Assembly: GCA_903944295.1 (NCBI GenBank)
Contig: CAJARA010000075.1
Coordinates: 1-26,536 of the forward strand
Length of the DNA stretch: 26,536 nt
Source of the DNA: an uncultured Chloroflexota bacterium
GTDB lineage: Bacteria; Chloroflexota; Limnocylindria; Limnocylindrales; Limnocylindraceae
Reading direction: 5' to 3'
Shown one piece after another: positions 24,653 to 26,536 of the stretch. The stretch's first letter is position 1. Each line of letters opens with the position of its first letter. The notes under the pieces were generated by a model. The model was not told the DNA's origin and made no database searches. It saw nothing but the letters and a program-made list of their open reading frames with translations. A program made the position numbers and the translations under genes.

Positions 24653-26536
24653 CTACTTGACGTTGATCTTGATGTAGATCGAGTGCATCTCTGCATCGTC
24701 AACACTGTCCGCAGCAACCGTAGTGCGACCAACGAGGACAGCGCCGCCTTTGGAGAGGCAGCTGACGGCAACGATTCGATCTCGCTCACCGCCAAGGTTG
24801 AACTCAATGTATGGGCGTCCGCCGAGCTGCGGTGCGAGCTTGCCACTGGTCGTAAGAATGGTTAGCACGGCCATCGCGCCGATGCGGTCGTTGCCGTATC
24901 CGCGCAGCGAAGACGCAGAGGCGACACCGCCGATCACAAGCTTGCCTGATGTTGATTTACAGATCCCGATGAATTCGTCATTTGCAGTTGTATTGAGTGT
25001 CCACCAGCCCTCTGTCCCAAAGGCTACGTCGATCGCTCCGCTCGACGTGATGTGGGTGGCGTAGGCCACCGCACCAGTACTAACTTCAAGATAGTTGTCT
25101 GAGCCCACTGCGTAGATTCCACCCGTCCCGTCGGAGACGATCTCTGAAATGCGACACGTGCTGCCGCTGTCCTTGGCGCCCGGGCTGCGGAAGCGCCGAA
25201 CTCCTCCGTCGCCAAACGATGCATCAGCAAGACCACTTGGGAGAATCTTGATCGCGGCGCACTCAGCATCAATCTGACCAGCTAGAACGAACTCTCGCTC
25301 TCCAGTCTGCGCGAGCAACGTGAGTCCGGACGACCCGCCCGAGTAATCAAGACGTGCCCAACCCCCGCTACCGAACGCCGTATCAAGTGAACCGTCAGAT
25401 CTGAACACAGCAACCACCGTGTCCTCAACGGCGCTAGAGCTGTTGTACAAGAGCCAGCTTGCGACGATTCCGCCCGAAGCGAGCGGCGTTAGACGTGGAG
25501 CAATCCAATTCCAACCGTTCTCCCAGTCAGCGCCCAATACTTTTTCAGCGAGAGGCGAGCCAGCCCAATCACGATATACAGCAGTCTTTGAAACTGCCGT
25601 TACGTTCAGCGTAGGGAAGTCGGCGTAGTAGCCCAAATAGGATTCCCCCCATGCAACTCGACCGTCCTTAAGCATGGCTGCGTCGTTGATCCAGTTCGTG
25701 TTCTCCTCGTCTTGCCACCAGACCATTCCCGCCTTGCTCCGAGTTGACACGTTGAGACGTGAGCCGCTGGCCCCGCTGATGCGTTCAACGTTGATGATTG
25801 AGTCATCCGGTTCTGGCCAGCCAAGAGCGAAGATGTTCCCCGTGTTGCGCTGCTCAATGGCGCCGTTGGTAAAGGCGAAGTTGTTTGATACAAACGCCCA
25901 CGCTCCTGCTGCTGTTGGAACAACTAGGGACTTTTCGCGTTTCATCACTGCATCAATCCACCATCGCATTGGCGCAATACGAGTTGCAATCGTTGGAGCG
26001 TCAGACGTTCCGCAATAGTCAGCACTCGAGCCATACGACGTAATGCCAACGAGAACTGGGGCGCCAGTCGCGCTGTGTTTTACGAATGGACCCCCGGAGT
26101 CGCCAGAACATACCGCGGAGTCTGCGCCGCCTGTTGTGCAAAGGAACGATGGCGCCCAGGAGCCATACTGAATTTCCCAATATCCACAGTTGGGGTCTGA
26201 TGCTGTCCCGTTGACGATTAGTGAAGCTGCATTAATTCCCTTAGCGTCAATCTCGCCCGCGCGATCAGTAACGCCCCACCCAAATGCCTTTAGCTCACTA
26301 CCGACAGCGATGTCTGCGCGTCCGTCATCAAGCGCCATGGATTTAGAGTTTGGCATTGGTGCTGCGAGTCGCAGTAGCGCAATGTCGGCATTAAATGATC
26401 CATTAGCTTTCTGATACAGCGGGTGGATATAGATTTTCGATACAGCTCTGCCTTTCGAGAAATAGTTGCTCATTGAGCCCGCAACCCCGGGCGGAAATGC
26501 GCGCACTGAGGTCTGCGGATAACGAATGACTGGATC
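24653..26536 (-). CDS. Secreted trypsin-like serine protease with C-terminal Delta-60 repeats (partial, 5' end beyond the window)
   Basis: The reading frame is open to the window edge (about 627 codons visible); a GTG at 26506 is internal, not the start. The protease part shows FNADIALLRL with the catalytic Asp and AVCSGDSGGPFV with the catalytic Ser in the trypsin GDSGGP motif, followed by GITSYGS. The catalytic His and the signal peptide must lie upstream, outside the window. The C-terminal part contains three repeats of the Delta-60 type about 53-66 residues apart (DGSLDTAFGSGGW, SGLADASFGDGGV, SGAIDVAFGTEGW), as found in beta-propeller-like extracellular proteins. No sorting signal or membrane anchor is seen at the C-terminus. 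Six cysteines in the protease part suggest disulfides. It is the first visible gene of the minus-strand run and precedes the metallopeptidase gene. Confidence 0.88.
   Translation of the reverse strand, partial: DPVIRYPQTSVRAFPPGVAGSMSNYFSKGRAVSKIYIHPLYQKANGSFNADIALLRLAAPMPNSKSMALDDGRADIAVGSELKAFGWGVTDRAGEIDAKGINAASLIVNGTASDPNCGYWEIQYGSWAPSFLCTTGGADSAVCSGDSGGPFVKHSATGAPVLVGITSYGSSADYCGTSDAPTIATRIAPMRWWIDAVMKREKSLVVPTAAGAWAFVSNNFAFTNGAIEQRNTGNIFALGWPEPDDSIINVERISGASGSRLNVSTRSKAGMVWWQDEENTNWINDAAMLKDGRVAWGESYLGYYADFPTLNVTAVSKTAVYRDWAGSPLAEKVLGADWENGWNWIAPRLTPLASGGIVASWLLYNSSSAVEDTVVAVFRSDGSLDTAFGSGGWARLDYSGGSSGLTLLAQTGEREFVLAGQIDAECAAIKILPSGLADASFGDGGVRRFRSPGAKDSGSTCRISEIVSDGTGGIYAVGSDNYLEVSTGAVAYATHITSSGAIDVAFGTEGWWTLNTTANDEFIGICKSTSGKLVIGGVASASSLRGYGNDRIGAMAVLTILTTSGKLAPQLGGRPYIEFNLGGERDRIVAVSCLSKGGAVLVGRTTVAADSVDDAEMHSIYIKINVK

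Overview
The window reads as bacterial chromosome with moderate GC (roughly 50-55% by eye) and many GTG starts. Most likely it comes from an actinobacterium or an actinobacterial metagenome contig. This rests on the mix of gene families, the GTG/TTG starts and the TAnnnT-type -10 hexamers, not on any marker gene, so the taxonomy is a weak inference. No tRNA, rRNA, integrase, transposase or CRISPR array was found.

Layout. (1) 1-519, minus: peptide methionine sulfoxide reductase A (cut by the window edge), probably ordinary host chromosome. (2) 620-3244: a compact restriction-modification pair, a PD-(D/E)xK nuclease (minus) and an N6-adenine methyltransferase (plus), diverging from a 39-bp gap. 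(3) 3528-7578, plus: a two-gene operon of a 1228-residue RecQ-like helicase with an N-terminal Vsr/DUF559-like nuclease core, followed by a small coiled-coil protein with a C-terminal membrane anchor. I do not recognise this pair as a named system; it is the best candidate here for something undescribed. (4) 7589-20256, minus, read right to left: a Cas4/AddB-type RecB nuclease + DEDD exonuclease + SF1 helicase fusion; a NucS-like nuclease with a PUA-like N-terminus; a type III-like Res helicase-nuclease; a Mod-type DNA methyltransferase; and a RelE/ParE-like domain fused to a UvrD-like helicase. The last four genes are separated by 1-nt overlaps (TAATG) or a 17-nt gap, so they are clearly one unit. 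(5) 20271-22267, minus: an acidic protein of unknown function, an HhH-GPD-like DNA glycosylase homologue and an exported Pro-rich protein, tightly packed. (6) 22302-26536, minus: a secreted, membrane-anchored MA-type metallopeptidase with a remarkable Tyr/Trp-rich segment, and a partial secreted trypsin-like protease with Delta-60 repeats.

How it fits together. The 620-20256 segment is a defence island. Two methyltransferase systems mark self DNA, and five large helicase/nuclease proteins probably act on foreign DNA. The five-gene minus-strand block looks like a type III restriction-modification core (Mod + Res) enlarged with extra SF1 helicases and nucleases. The RecQ-nuclease operon lies between the two modification systems and has no methyltransferase of its own. 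All ten genes from the right edge to 7589 are on the minus strand, with one gap longer than 35 nt (16484-16617). That gap holds a 12-bp palindrome and overlapping hairpins and may carry a promoter/operator for the downstream four genes. A 15-codon reading frame beside msrA (576-623) may be the stump of a gene cut when the island inserted.
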